DNA of 43,393 bases from DATEPR01 sp036279295 (GCA_036279295.1 DASUJK010000061.1:1-43393); one strand, 5' to 3'. Positions 33,403-42,239 are shown, numbered from the stretch's first letter. The notes: generated from the letters alone by a model not told the origin. Made by a program: numbers and translations.

Positions 33403-33780
33403 TCAGAAGGCCAGCGCCTGTGCCCTGCGTTTCACCTCCCGGCCGCGGTTGGTCCGCAGGGCCTCGATCGGGGAGCCGGGCAGTGTGTCGTCGACGGTGA
33501 ACAGCCAGCGCAGCATCTCGTCATGCGAGAAGCCGGCATCCCGCAGCACGGTCAACGTGCCGGGCAGGCCCTTCACGACGCCTTCGCCATTGAGGAACAA
33601 GGCGGGCACGACCATGACCCCGTCCCTGCGGAAGGCCACCAGGTGACCATCCCGGACCATCTGCTGCACCCGGGTGACAGGCTGGCCGACCGACTGGGCC
33701 ACCTCGGGCAATGTCAGTACCTCGTACGACCGGTCGAGGACGTCCTCGGCGGTGGGTATCGCACTCACGGGAGTCACCAT
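33403..33780 (-). CDS. Rv2175c-like DNA-binding protein, likely PknL substrate
   Basis: 125-aa winged-helix protein. LTLPEVAQSVGQPVTRVQQMVRDGHLVAFRRDGVMVVP is the DNA-binding region; LPGTLTVLRDAGFSHDEMLRWLF and the C-terminal REVKRRAQALAF complete the match to M. tuberculosis Rv2175c. In that organism PknL phosphorylates an N-terminal threonine and lowers DNA binding. Here the N-terminus (MVTPVSAIPTAEDVLD) offers Thr3 and Thr11. It is divergent from pknL with 47 bp between the starts, as in mycobacteria. GTG at 33777 is an alternative to ATG 33780. Confidence 0.88.
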   Translation of the reverse strand: MVTPVSAIPTAEDVLDRSYEVLTLPEVAQSVGQPVTRVQQMVRDGHLVAFRRDGVMVVPALFLNGEGVVKGLPGTLTVLRDAGFSHDEMLRWLFTVDDTLPGSPIEALRTNRGREVKRRAQALAF

Positions 33781-33827
33781 GCCACAACACGGCCTCGGGC
33801 GCCCTGCGCCAGTCGAGGGATGTTTGC

Positions 33828-36035
33828 GTGACGGGCTCCGTACCATCGACAGACGTGGAAGCCAATGGCGTAGATGTGCACGGTGCGGTGCTGGAGGGCC
33901 GCTACCGGGTCGACACGCTGCTCGCCCGCGGCGGCATGTCCAGTGTTTACTCCGGCCTTGACCTGCGGTTGGACCGCCCGGTGGCGATCAAGGTGATGGA
34001 GTCCAAGTTCGCGCAGGACCGGTCGTTCATCGACCGATTCGAGCTGGAAGCACGCGCTGCGGCCCGGCTGCACCACCCGAACGTGGTCGCCGTGCACGAC
34101 CAGGGGGTGGACGGCGACAACGTCTATCTCGTGATGGAACTCGTTGCCGGGGGTACCTTGCGTGACCTGCTCCGCGAGCAGGGTCCGCTGCCGGTACCGC
34201 TGGCGATCAGTGTCCTGGAGCCGGTGCTGTCCGCGCTGACCTCCGCGCACCGGGCCGGCCTGGTGCACCGGGACGTGAAGCCGGAGAACGTGCTGATCGG
34301 CCAGGGCGGCATCGTCAAGGTCGCCGACTTCGGCCTGGTCCGGGCCGTGGCCACGGCCGGTTTCACCAGCGACAGCACGATCCTCGGCACGGTCGCCTAC
34401 CTGTCCCCCGAGCAGGTGGAGAGCGGTTCGGCGGACGCCCGCAGCGATGTCTACGCGGCCGGCATCATGTGCTACGAGATGCTCACCGGCAACCCGCCCT
34501 ACCTCGGTGACACCCCGATCTCGGTGGCCTACCGGCACGTGAACGACGATGTGCCGCCGCCGAGCGAGTCGGCGTCCAACATCCCGGCCGCGCTGGACGA
34601 CCTGGTACTGCGTGCCACCCGGCGTGACCCGGCGCTGCGGCCGTCGGACGCGGCGGCGTTCCTGGACGAACTGGTGCGCACCCGCAACTCGCTCGGCCTG
34701 CACCGCGTGCCGGTGCCGGTGCCGCCGCCCGCGCCGGCACCGGTTGTGTCGACCCCGTCGACCCCGGCCGGTCCGCCGGCGCCCGTTCGCGGGCGACACT
34801 GGGCCGAAGAGAGCTCGACGGCGCTGTCGCCCACGGTGCTGGCGCCCGTCCCGCGGTCGGACGAGTCGACGACGAAGGTGCAGCCGGGTGCGCTGGCCAC
34901 CCAGTTCATCTCGGCGCCGCCACCCGTGGCCGACGACCCGCAGGGCAGCACCGTGCGCACCCCACCGGTGCGGCCGGGTCCGATCGGGCCACAGGGCACC
35001 AGGGCGCTGTCCCGGGCCGAGTACCAGGCCGCCCAGCAGCAGGCCGGTGTCGGCACCGTCGACCCGTACGCCAGGGGTGCCCAGCCGCGCCGTGAGCCGC
35101 CCAGGCAGCCCCGGCCGCCGAGATCGCCCTACGAATCGCAGCGGCAACGTGCCAGACGCACGATGCTGATCTGGGTCGCCGTCGTGCTGGTGCTGGCCGC
35201 GGTGCTCGGTGTGGCTGCCTGGTGGTTCGGCAGCGGCCGGTGGACGGCGGTCCCCAAGATCGGCGGACTGGACCCGACGACAGCCGAACACACACTGCAG
35301 AATGCCGACCTGAGCGGCGCCATCACACAGGCGCACGACAACACCGTGCCCGCCGGCCAGGTGATCAGCACAACGCCAGGGATCGGCCAGCGGGCACTGC
35401 GCGGTTCGACGATCACGGTGGTGATCTCCGAGGGCAAGCCGATCGTCCCGGACGTCACGCCGGGTGCGGCGCCGGATGTCGTCGAGCAGGCCGTGCGCAA
35501 GGCGGAGCTCTCCCCCCGCCTGGACCCCAACCAGAACGCCTACAACGGCACCGTGCCCAAAGGAGCCGTCGTCGGCCTGAATCCCGGGCCGGGCACCCAG
35601 CTCAACCTCGGCTCGCCGGTGGTCGTGATCGTGAGCAAGGGGCCACCGCCCAACCCAGTGCCCAACGTCGTCGGCCAGCCGCACGACCAGGCGTTCGCTG
35701 CGATCAGCGCGGCCGGTTTCGCGCCCTACGACGAACCAGGAACGTTCGACCCGAACGTGCCGGGCGGCACGGTGATCAAGACCGACCCGGCGGCAGGCGC
35801 GACGGCGACACCGGGCAACAACAAGGTCGGCGTACAGGTGTCCAACGCGGTCGCGGTACCGGCGCTGACCGGTCAGCCGGCCGCGGCCGCGCAGCAGGCC
35901 CTGCAGACCCTCGGCCTGCAGGCCCAGATCCAGGCGCTGGCCAACGACCCGAACGGCCCGGTGGTCGTCCAGTCGCCCAACGCGGGCACGCTCGTGGCAC
36001 CGGGCACGGTGGTCACGCTGGGAGTCTTCCCGTAA
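33828..36035 (+). CDS. pknL: PknL-type Ser/Thr protein kinase with four PASTA domains
   Basis: 735-aa membrane receptor kinase. The kinase domain covers residues about 25-290: glycine loop ARGGMSSV, K55 (VAIKV), HRDVKPEN (147-154), DFG (167-169) and activation loop ending SPEQ. A Pro/Ala-rich linker runs to about 440, a transmembrane helix from about 446 to 468 (MLIWVAVVLVLAAVLGVAAWW), and four extracellular PASTA repeats from about 472 to 735, which normally bind peptidoglycan fragments or lipid II. Synteny with the Rv2175c-like gene identifies it as PknL, although the M. tuberculosis protein lacks PASTA repeats. GTG 33828 has GAGGGA 8 nt upstream; GTG 33855 is the shorter alternative. A strong terminator follows at once. 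Confidence 0.9.
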   Translation: MTGSVPSTDVEANGVDVHGAVLEGRYRVDTLLARGGMSSVYSGLDLRLDRPVAIKVMESKFAQDRSFIDRFELEARAAARLHHPNVVAVHDQGVDGDNVYLVMELVAGGTLRDLLREQGPLPVPLAISVLEPVLSALTSAHRAGLVHRDVKPENVLIGQGGIVKVADFGLVRAVATAGFTSDSTILGTVAYLSPEQVESGSADARSDVYAAGIMCYEMLTGNPPYLGDTPISVAYRHVNDDVPPPSESASNIPAALDDLVLRATRRDPALRPSDAAAFLDELVRTRNSLGLHRVPVPVPPPAPAPVVSTPSTPAGPPAPVRGRHWAEESSTALSPTVLAPVPRSDESTTKVQPGALATQFISAPPPVADDPQGSTVRTPPVRPGPIGPQGTRALSRAEYQAAQQQAGVGTVDPYARGAQPRREPPRQPRPPRSPYESQRQRARRTMLIWVAVVLVLAAVLGVAAWWFGSGRWTAVPKIGGLDPTTAEHTLQNADLSGAITQAHDNTVPAGQVISTTPGIGQRALRGSTITVVISEGKPIVPDVTPGAAPDVVEQAVRKAELSPRLDPNQNAYNGTVPKGAVVGLNPGPGTQLNLGSPVVVIVSKGPPPNPVPNVVGQPHDQAFAAISAAGFAPYDEPGTFDPNVPGGTVIKTDPAAGATATPGNNKVGVQVSNAVAVPALTGQPAAAAQQALQTLGLQAQIQALANDPNGPVVVQSPNAGTLVAPGTVVTLGVFP

Positions 36036-36037
36036 CA

Positions 36038-36071
36038 GCGAAACGGCCCGGTCGAGACCGGGCCGTTTCGC
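36038..36071. terminator. bidirectional terminator between pknL and aroG
   Basis: Perfect 15-bp stem GCGAAACGGCCCGGT (36038-36052) / ACCGGGCCGTTTCGC (36057-36071) with loop CGAG, starting 2 nt after the pknL stop and ending 8 nt before the aroG stop. The A3/T3 in the stem give short A/U ends. It serves both convergent genes. Confidence 0.85.
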
Positions 36072-36079
36072 GTTGTCGC

Positions 36080-37468
36080 TTACGAGCGGAGCATCTCCGC
36101 GACCAGGAACGCCAGTTCCAGGGACTGCTGGGTGTTCAGCCTCGGGTCGCACGCCGTCTCGTACCGGCCGGCCAGGTCGGTGTCCGAGATCTCCTGCGCA
36201 CCGCCGAGGCACTCCGTGACGTCCTCGCCGGTCAGCTCGACGTGGATGCCGCCCGGGTGGGTGCCCAGCTGCCGGTGCACCTCGAAGAAGCCCTGCACCT
36301 CGTCCACGATCCGGTCGAAGTGGCGGGTCTTGTAGCCGGTGGACGACTCGTGCGTGTTGCCGTGCATCGGGTCGCACTGCCAGATCACCCGGTGGCCGGA
36401 CGCGGTCACCTTCTCCACGATCGGCGGCAGCACGTCGCGGATCTTGCCGTTGCCCATCCTGCTGATCAGCGTGAGCCGGCCGGGGATGTCGTGCGGGTTG
36501 AGCCGCTCCACGTACTCGACGGCCTGTTCCGGGCTGGTGGTCGGGCCGATCTTCAGGCCAAGCGGGTTGGCCAGCAGCTCGGCGAACGCGATGTGCGCGC
36601 CGTCCAGCTGCCGGGTCCGCTCGCCGATCCACACGAAGTGCGCCGACAGGTCGTAGAGCCGGGCGTCGTCCTCACGGGTGTCCATCCGCAGCATGGCGCG
36701 CTCGTAGTCCAGCACCAGCGCCTCGTGGCTGGCGAAGATCTCGGTGGCGTTCAGGCTGCTGTCCGACACGCCGCAGGCGGACATGAAGCGCAGCGCCCTG
36801 TCGATCTCGGAGGCCAGCTCGTCGTAGCGCTCACCGGCGGGCGACTGGAGCACGAAGTCCTTGTTCCAGTCGTGCACGCGGTGCAGGTCGGCCATGCCAC
36901 CGCTGGTCAACGCGCGCAGCAGGTTCATCGTGGCGCCGGAGTTGGCGTACGCGCGGATCATCCGGGACGGGTCGGGCACCCTGGCCTCGGGCGTCGCGGC
37001 CAGCGAGTTGACCACGTCACCGCGGTAGGAGGGCAGGCCGAGGGCATCCAGCTCGGCCGACCTCGGCTTGGCGTACTGGCCGGCCAGCCGGCCGACCTTG
37101 ACCACCGGCAGGCTGGCACCGTAGGTGAGCACGACGGCCATCTGCAGCAGTGTGCGCACGTTGCCACGGATGTGCGGCTCGGTGTTGCTGGCAAAGGTCT
37201 CGGCGCAGTCACCGCCCTGCAGCATGAACGCCTCGCCCCTGGCGACCTGGGCCAGCTGGTCGCGCAGGTGGTCGATCTCGGTGGGGACTGTGATCGGCGG
37301 GACGCTCTCCAGCACGGCGCGCACCTTGCGCACCTGCTCGGGGTCCGGCCAGCGGGGTTGTTGGGCTGCGGGGCGGGCAAGCGCGTCGTCGAGCTTGCGA
37401 CGTAGCTCGGGGGGCAGCGGTGGCAGCTCGGGCAGCTCGTCCACCGGCACGTCGACGGTCCAGTTCAC
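36080..37468 (-). CDS. aroG: class II 3-deoxy-7-phosphoheptulonate (DAHP) synthase
   Basis: First enzyme of the shikimate pathway: PEP plus erythrose 4-phosphate to DAHP, cytoplasmic. The protein has 462 aa from the GTG at 37468 (start chosen by homology, VNWTVDVPVDELPELPPLP; a GTG seven codons upstream is possible). Metal and substrate motifs: GEAFMLQGGDCAETF with Cys88, VVKVGRLAGQYAKPR, IGERTRQLDGAHI, WQCDPMHGNTHESS, the Glu of HVELTGEDVTECLGG and the Asp of YETACDPRLN. The N-terminal extension of the M. tuberculosis enzyme, which carries aromatic amino acid inhibition sites, is present. In M. tuberculosis it is Rv2178c, next to pknL as here. Confidence 0.96.
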   Translation of the reverse strand: MNWTVDVPVDELPELPPLPPELRRKLDDALARPAAQQPRWPDPEQVRKVRAVLESVPPITVPTEIDHLRDQLAQVARGEAFMLQGGDCAETFASNTEPHIRGNVRTLLQMAVVLTYGASLPVVKVGRLAGQYAKPRSAELDALGLPSYRGDVVNSLAATPEARVPDPSRMIRAYANSGATMNLLRALTSGGMADLHRVHDWNKDFVLQSPAGERYDELASEIDRALRFMSACGVSDSSLNATEIFASHEALVLDYERAMLRMDTREDDARLYDLSAHFVWIGERTRQLDGAHIAFAELLANPLGLKIGPTTSPEQAVEYVERLNPHDIPGRLTLISRMGNGKIRDVLPPIVEKVTASGHRVIWQCDPMHGNTHESSTGYKTRHFDRIVDEVQGFFEVHRQLGTHPGGIHVELTGEDVTECLGGAQEISDTDLAGRYETACDPRLNTQQSLELAFLVAEMLRS

Positions 37469-37619
37469 CCTCCCAGGGTAGGCGGCCACCGAGGGCTTTC
37501 GGCCAGCGGGCGGTTCGCCCGATATCGGCTGAGTAGTCTCATGATCGCCATCAAATTAGGTCAACCGGCCTACCGAAAACGCTGTCGAAAAGCCCTGCCA
37601 CCCGGCAGGATGAACCGTC

Positions 37620-38657
37620 GTGACCACCCATTTGGATGACAGTGACGCGAACCGTCTACTGAGCACCGCGGTGGCGAACGTCCAGCGGGACTATCCGGTG
37701 CACTGGACGCACTTCGTTCACTCGGCCGAGGAACTCGTGCCGCAGCGAACGCGCCACCCCGTATTCGCTGGGTGCTACGACTGGCACTCCTGTGTGCACC
37801 AGACGTGGCTCATCGTCCGGCTGCTGCGGTTACGGCCCGACCTGCCCGACGCGGCGGTGGGCGCCGCCGTGCTGGACCAGTTGGTCACCCTCGATGGCGC
37901 CGAGACCGAAGCCGAGTTCTTCCGCTCCGAGGCGGGCGCCCACTGGGAGCGCCCGTACGGCTGGGCGTGGCTGCTGGTGCTGGACGCCGAACTGCGCGCA
38001 TGGGCGGCCGCCGACCCGGCGGCCAGGGCGGTGGACTGGGCGAAGAACCTGTCACCGCTGGTCGAGGTGCTGCGCGAGCGGACGCTGGCCTGGCTGGCCA
38101 AGGCGGCCTGGCCGACCAGGGTGGGCACGCACACCAACAGCGCGTTCGCGCTCGGTCTCGCGCTGGACGTGGCACGGGCAGTCGACGACACCGAGCTGGC
38201 CGGCGCGTGTGTCGCCGCGGCCCGCAGGTGGTTCGGCACGGACGTGGCCTACGGCGGCTACGAGCCGGACGCGGCCGACTTCCTCTCCCCCGCGCTGGTC
38301 GAGGCCGACCTGATGCGCAGGGTGCTCGAACCGACCGAGTTCACAGGCTGGCTGGACGCGTTCCTGCCGGATCTGGACACCCCGCGCTGGGCGACCCTGC
38401 GCGAACCCATCCCGGTGGACGACCCGGCCGGTCCGTACGGCTCCCACCTGTCCGGCCTGGCGCTGTCCAGGGCGTGGTGCTGGGCCGCGATCGGGGCGGC
38501 GCTGCCGGCCGGCCACCGGTACGCCGAACTGGCCGCGCGGGCCGCCGACGTGCACCGCGAAGCGGGCTGGGGCTACGTGTTCGGCTACGGCTACGCGGCC
38601 GAACACTGGCTGGGCACGTTCGCCAGTTACCTGGTGCTCGGCGCGCTCACCGACTGA
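37620..38657 (+). CDS. DUF2891 family protein
   Basis: 345-aa soluble helical protein of DUF2891, recognised from HPVFAGCYDWHSCVHQTWLIVRLLRLRPDL, ERPYGWAWLLVLDAEL, RVGTHTNSAFALGLALD and GPYGSHLSGLALSRAWCW. The fold is probably an alpha/alpha toroid as in glycosidase-like proteins; function is unknown. Family members usually lack a signal peptide, as here. It begins at GTG 37620, divergent from aroG with a 151-bp gap, and its end overlaps the convergent kinase gene by 11 bp. It is not part of the M. tuberculosis order. Confidence 0.83.
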   Translation: MTTHLDDSDANRLLSTAVANVQRDYPVHWTHFVHSAEELVPQRTRHPVFAGCYDWHSCVHQTWLIVRLLRLRPDLPDAAVGAAVLDQLVTLDGAETEAEFFRSEAGAHWERPYGWAWLLVLDAELRAWAAADPAARAVDWAKNLSPLVEVLRERTLAWLAKAAWPTRVGTHTNSAFALGLALDVARAVDDTELAGACVAAARRWFGTDVAYGGYEPDAADFLSPALVEADLMRRVLEPTEFTGWLDAFLPDLDTPRWATLREPIPVDDPAGPYGSHLSGLALSRAWCWAAIGAALPAGHRYAELAARAADVHREAGWGYVFGYGYAAEHWLGTFASYLVLGALTD

Positions 38658-39564
38658 TCGCCAGCAGCTCGTTCGCCGCTTCGACGTCGCCGCGGGCCAG
38701 CAGTGGCAGCGCGTTGACCGGGATGACCGCCCGGCACCAGGCGAGCAGCCGGTCCGGGTCGAGGTCGGCCTCGGTGGCCAGCTCGGTGAGCCGCTGGTGG
38801 ACGCCGTCCGGGGCCGGACGGCCCGCACCACCGGTCACGTAGTCGACGGCGTCGAAACACGGGTCACCGAGGCACGCCTTCGGGTCGATGGCCATCAGGC
38901 CGCGCTCGCCGCCGTCCAGCACGTTGCCGAAGTGCAGGTCGCCGTGCAGCAGGACGGTGGCCGACGGCGTGGCCAGCAGCCGGTCCACCTCGCGCAGCGC
39001 CCGCTCGAAGTCCGACCGGTACAGGTGAGCACCGATGGCAGGCTCGGCCAGCCTGCCCATCGCCCGGTGCATGAACTCGTCGATCCACTGCCGGGCGTCC
39101 CTCGGCAGCACACCGGGCGGTGGCCTGTCGACGCTGTGCAGCGCGGTGAGCAGTCGCGCGTAGGCAGCCGGGGTCGGTGGTATCGGCAGCTCGTGCGCCG
39201 GCGTGCCCGGCCGGATCTCACTGAGCAGCACCGCACCCAGCTCGGCATCGTCGGCCAGCACGTCGGGCACCCGGCCGCTCGCCGCGAACTGACGCAGCAC
39301 GGCCACCTGCTCGGCGGCGAACGGCAGATCCGGGCTCAGCTTGAGCACGGCAGCACCACCGGTCGCGGTCGTGACACGGATGGCGACCGACGACGCACCG
39401 GAGCCGAACGGCTCGCCGACGGTCAGCCGCCAGCGCTCGGCGAGGCGGCCGACCAGGTCCGGCAGACCGGCCGCCCAGGCCGTCACGGACGGCCCGAACC
39501 GCCGCACCAGCCTTCTGGTGACCGCGTCTGTGGTGGCGGCGTTCGGGTCGAGCGCGTCGTCCAT
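38647..39564 (-). CDS. aminoglycoside phosphotransferase-family kinase (streptomycin 6-kinase-like)
   Basis: 305-aa kinase of the APH/choline kinase fold. The catalytic loop is LLHGDLHFGNVLDG and the metal motif is MAIDPKACLGDPCFDAVDYV; the N-terminal lobe has VAIRVTTATGGAAVLKLSP with the ATP-lysine. The overall arrangement resembles streptomycin 6-phosphotransferase, but housekeeping paralogs with other small-molecule substrates are common in actinomycetes, so resistance is only a possibility. It starts 17 bp after the pfkA stop on the same strand and is probably cotranscribed. Confidence 0.82.
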   Translation of the reverse strand: MDDALDPNAATTDAVTRRLVRRFGPSVTAWAAGLPDLVGRLAERWRLTVGEPFGSGASSVAIRVTTATGGAAVLKLSPDLPFAAEQVAVLRQFAASGRVPDVLADDAELGAVLLSEIRPGTPAHELPIPPTPAAYARLLTALHSVDRPPPGVLPRDARQWIDEFMHRAMGRLAEPAIGAHLYRSDFERALREVDRLLATPSATVLLHGDLHFGNVLDGGERGLMAIDPKACLGDPCFDAVDYVTGGAGRPAPDGVHQRLTELATEADLDPDRLLAWCRAVIPVNALPLLARGDVEAANELLAISR

Positions 39565-39581
39565 GGCGTTGTCCGCGGGGC

Positions 39582-40607
39582 TCAGCCGAAAAAGACCTCG
39601 GCCTCCTCGTAGCGCTCGGCCGGCACGGTCTTCAGCTCGGCGGTCGCCTCGGACAGCTTCACCCGGATGATGTCGGTGCCCCGCAGGGCGACCATCACGC
39701 CGAAGTCACCGTCGGCGACGGCGTCCACCGCGTGCAGGCCGAAACGGGTGGCCAGCACCCGGTCGTATGCCGTCGGGGTGCCGCCGCGCTGCACGTGACC
39801 CAGCACGACCGCGCGCGACTCCTTTCCGGTGGCCCTGGCGATCTCGCGGGCCAGCCAGTCACCGACGCCGCCGAGCTGGGCGTGGCCGAACGCGTCCGTG
39901 GCCCCGGTGAGCAGCACGTTCTCGCCGCCCTCCGGCATGGCGCCCTCAGCGACCACGATGATCGGCGCGTACTGCTTCTCGAAGCGGCTCTGCACCCATT
40001 CGATGACCTCGTTGAGGTTGAACGGCCGCTCCGGAACCAGGATGACGTTGGCGCCACCGGCCAGGCCCGAGTGCAGCGCGATCCAGCCGGCGTGCCGGCC
40101 CATCACCTCGACGACCAGCGCCCTGTGGTGCGACTCGGCCGTGGTGCGCAACCGGTCGATGGCCTCGGTGGCGATGTGCACCGCGGTGTCGAAGCCGAAC
40201 GTGTAGTCCGTGGCGTTCAGGTCGTTGTCGATGGTCTTGGGCACACCGACGACGCCGATGCCCTCGTCGGTCAGCCGCTTGGCGACACCGAGGGTGTCCT
40301 CGCCGCCGATGGCGACCAGGGCGTCCACACCGTTGTCGGCGAGCACCTTCCTGATCTGTTCGGAGCCGCCGTCCACCTTGAACGGGTTGGTCCGTGACGA
40401 GCCGAGGATCGTGCCGCCCCTGGCCAGGATGTCCTCGACATCGCCGAGGCCGATCGGTCGGGTCAGTCCTTCGAGGGGACCCTGCCAGCCGTTGCGGAAC
40501 CCGACGACCTCCCAACCGTGTGCCTCGATCCCCTTGCGCGTGACGGCCCGGATCACCGCGTTCAGGCCAGGGCAGTCACCACCGCCGGTGAGCACACCGA
40601 TACGCAT
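39582..40607 (-). CDS. pfkA: 6-phosphofructokinase, PPi-dependent residue signature
   Basis: Glycolytic phosphorylation of fructose 6-phosphate, 341 aa. Motifs: GVLTGGGDCPGLNAVIR, GGTILGSSRTNPF, AIGGEDTLG (101-107), PKTIDNDL (123-130), VEVMGRHAGWIAL and VVLGHVQRGGTPTAYDR. At the donor-deciding positions (E. coli numbering coincides) it has Asp104 and Lys124; this pair marks pyrophosphate-dependent enzymes such as that of Amycolatopsis methanolica, while Gly104 marks ATP users. It may therefore act reversibly with PPi. GAGGAG lies 8 nt before the ATG at 40607. The downstream APH-like kinase gene is probably in the same operon. Confidence 0.94.
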   Translation of the reverse strand: MRIGVLTGGGDCPGLNAVIRAVTRKGIEAHGWEVVGFRNGWQGPLEGLTRPIGLGDVEDILARGGTILGSSRTNPFKVDGGSEQIRKVLADNGVDALVAIGGEDTLGVAKRLTDEGIGVVGVPKTIDNDLNATDYTFGFDTAVHIATEAIDRLRTTAESHHRALVVEVMGRHAGWIALHSGLAGGANVILVPERPFNLNEVIEWVQSRFEKQYAPIIVVAEGAMPEGGENVLLTGATDAFGHAQLGGVGDWLAREIARATGKESRAVVLGHVQRGGTPTAYDRVLATRFGLHAVDAVADGDFGVMVALRGTDIIRVKLSEATAELKTVPAERYEEAEVFFG

Positions 40608-40724
40608 CTCATTCGCTCCTCGATCAGCCGGCCAGGCGCCGGCAACGTGGCCTACACCGCAGAGGGTGTCACGAACTGGATCGGTGCAGCAAGCGTCTGG
40701 ACACGCCCTGTGGACAACTCCGAA

Positions 40725-41237
40725 TCAGTCCACAGGGAAGCCCAACCTCTTGCGCTCGGCCTCGATGATGTGCCAGCGGATCAGGTTGTGGCGTGCGTCG
40801 GCGAGCGCGTCGTGCGCGTCGGCCGGTGGCTGCGGCAACCGGGGTCTGCCGACGTCCTCCCAGCGTTGCCGCAGATCCCTGGTGAACCGGGGCAACGCCC
40901 TGGGCAGCGCCGGCATCGCGCCCCACAACTGGGCCAGCGCGACATGGTCGTACGCCGCGATCCAGGCCCACAGCTCCAGCTCACACCGGTCGGTCTCGTT
41001 GACCCCGAGGAACGCCAGCAGGTCCGCCTTGATCCGAGCCCGCGAGCGCCACGCCGGATCAGCGGGCGACGGCAGCTTCGGCAGCACGTTCTGGCGCACC
41101 CACGGGCCGGCCTGATCCGGGTTGAACTCGGTGGACACGGCGTAGAACTCGCGGCCCTCCTCGTCGACGACACCGATCGACACCAACTCGATCGTGACGC
41201 CGTCCTCGATGAACTCGCAGTCGTAGAAGTACCGCAC
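40725..41237 (-). CDS. Rv2179c-like 3'-5' exoribonuclease (RNase AS)
   Basis: 170-aa DEDDh-type exonuclease matching M. tuberculosis Rv2179c, which trims adenylate-containing RNA 3' ends. Catalytic residues: D6 and E8 (FYDCEFIEDG), the Asp in WAWIAAYDHVALAQLWG, and the terminal HDALADARHN with the catalytic His and Asp. The GTG at 41237 has no Shine-Dalgarno, but TAGTGT lies 6 nt before it on the minus strand, a TAnnnT -10 at leaderless distance. Its position between aroG and plsC agrees with the mycobacterial order. Confidence 0.9.
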   Translation of the reverse strand: MRYFYDCEFIEDGVTIELVSIGVVDEEGREFYAVSTEFNPDQAGPWVRQNVLPKLPSPADPAWRSRARIKADLLAFLGVNETDRCELELWAWIAAYDHVALAQLWGAMPALPRALPRFTRDLRQRWEDVGRPRLPQPPADAHDALADARHNLIRWHIIEAERKRLGFPVD

Positions 41238-41271
41238 CTGGCGACACTAACCGCGCCCCAGGTGCACCGAC

Positions 41272-42042
41272 TCAGCCGACCCTGGTCTCCGGCAGGCGAT
41301 CAGCAGTGCCGGCGTCGGCCGGGCGCCGTGGTGTCACCTGCTCCGCGGCGGCCGGCAGGGCCGCCCGGTCCAGCTCCTCCTTGACCTTGGCCGCGTACAC
41401 GTCCACGTACTCCTGGCCGGACAGCTCCATCAGCGCGTACATGATCTCGTCGGTGATCGACCGCTCGACGAACCGGTCCCCGGCCAGGCCGTCGTAGCGG
41501 GAGAAGTCCAGCGGCTCGCCGATCTTGATCTGGATCGGGTACGGCCGCCACATCTTCGACCCGATCGGGTTGGCCTTGTCCGTGCCCACCATCGCCACCG
41601 GGACGACCGGCACCCCGGCCTCCAACACCATCCTGGCCAGCCCGGTCTTGCCCTTGTACAGCCTGCCGTCCGGCGAGCGGGTGCCCTCCGGGTAGATGCC
41701 CAGCATGGAACCCTCGGTGAGCAGCCGGACCCCGGTGTCCAGGGCGGCCTGGGCGGCGGCCCCGCTCGACCGGTCGATCGGCACCTGGCCGACCCCGGTG
41801 AAGAACCACCGCTTCAACAGGCCCTTGACGCCCGATCCGGTGAAGTACTCCCGCTTGGCGAGGAACGTCACGCGCCGCGACACCATCAGCGGCAGGAAGA
41901 ACGAGTCGGCCACCGCGAGGTGATTGCTGGCCAGCACGACACCACCCGTGGCCGGGACGTGCTCGGCGCCCGTGACCATGGGCCGGAAGAACAACCGCAG
42001 CACCGGGCCCAGCAGAACGTGCTTCATCAGGGAGTACATCAC
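41272..42042 (-). CDS. 1-acylglycerol-3-phosphate O-acyltransferase family protein
   Basis: Membrane-associated PlsC-type acyltransferase, 256 aa, orthologous in position to M. tuberculosis Rv2182c. Motif I NHLAVADSF (H-x4-D), motif II region AKREYFTGSGVKG, motif III GIYPEGTRSPDG and motif IV GVPVVPVAMVG are all present. It transfers an acyl chain to lysophosphatidic acid or a related glycerolipid acceptor. The C-terminal about 30 residues are a hydrophilic tail. The start is GTG 42042 (AGGAGG about 11 nt upstream) or ATG 42039; longer in-frame codons before this lack family resemblance. Confidence 0.9.
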   Translation of the reverse strand: MMYSLMKHVLLGPVLRLFFRPMVTGAEHVPATGGVVLASNHLAVADSFFLPLMVSRRVTFLAKREYFTGSGVKGLLKRWFFTGVGQVPIDRSSGAAAQAALDTGVRLLTEGSMLGIYPEGTRSPDGRLYKGKTGLARMVLEAGVPVVPVAMVGTDKANPIGSKMWRPYPIQIKIGEPLDFSRYDGLAGDRFVERSITDEIMYALMELSGQEYVDVYAAKVKEELDRAALPAAAEQVTPRRPADAGTADRLPETRVG

Positions 42043-42239
42043 CGTGTGGCCAGCCTCCTCACCGTCCGCACCCATGGTGCACGTCACACGCACGAGGTGC
42101 CAGCTCTGCCCAGCGACCCGTCACGCGGTGAACGATCCTGGCCTGGTGAGGTAACCGTGGCCAAGTGCGGTGCCCACCGGCCACCTGTCCGTGCGACGAT
42201 TGGCTAGCCACTACCGATTCCACCCCAGGGACGGTCACC

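Noticed and set aside
33774..36632. 952-codon minus-strand open frame across pknL and the terminator
   Set aside because: Composition is Arg/Gly/His-rich without motifs; the plus strand encodes an unmistakable kinase with PASTA repeats and a terminator lies inside the frame.
35222..37405. 727-codon plus-strand open frame spanning the ends of pknL and aroG
   Set aside because: Antisense to class II DAHP synthase and out of frame with pknL; a mirror of codon bias, not a gene.
38647..39564. Antibiotic resistance gene (streptomycin kinase)
   Set aside because: Family resemblance exists, but there are no neighbouring biosynthesis or mobility genes and housekeeping paralogs are common, so resistance is not claimed.
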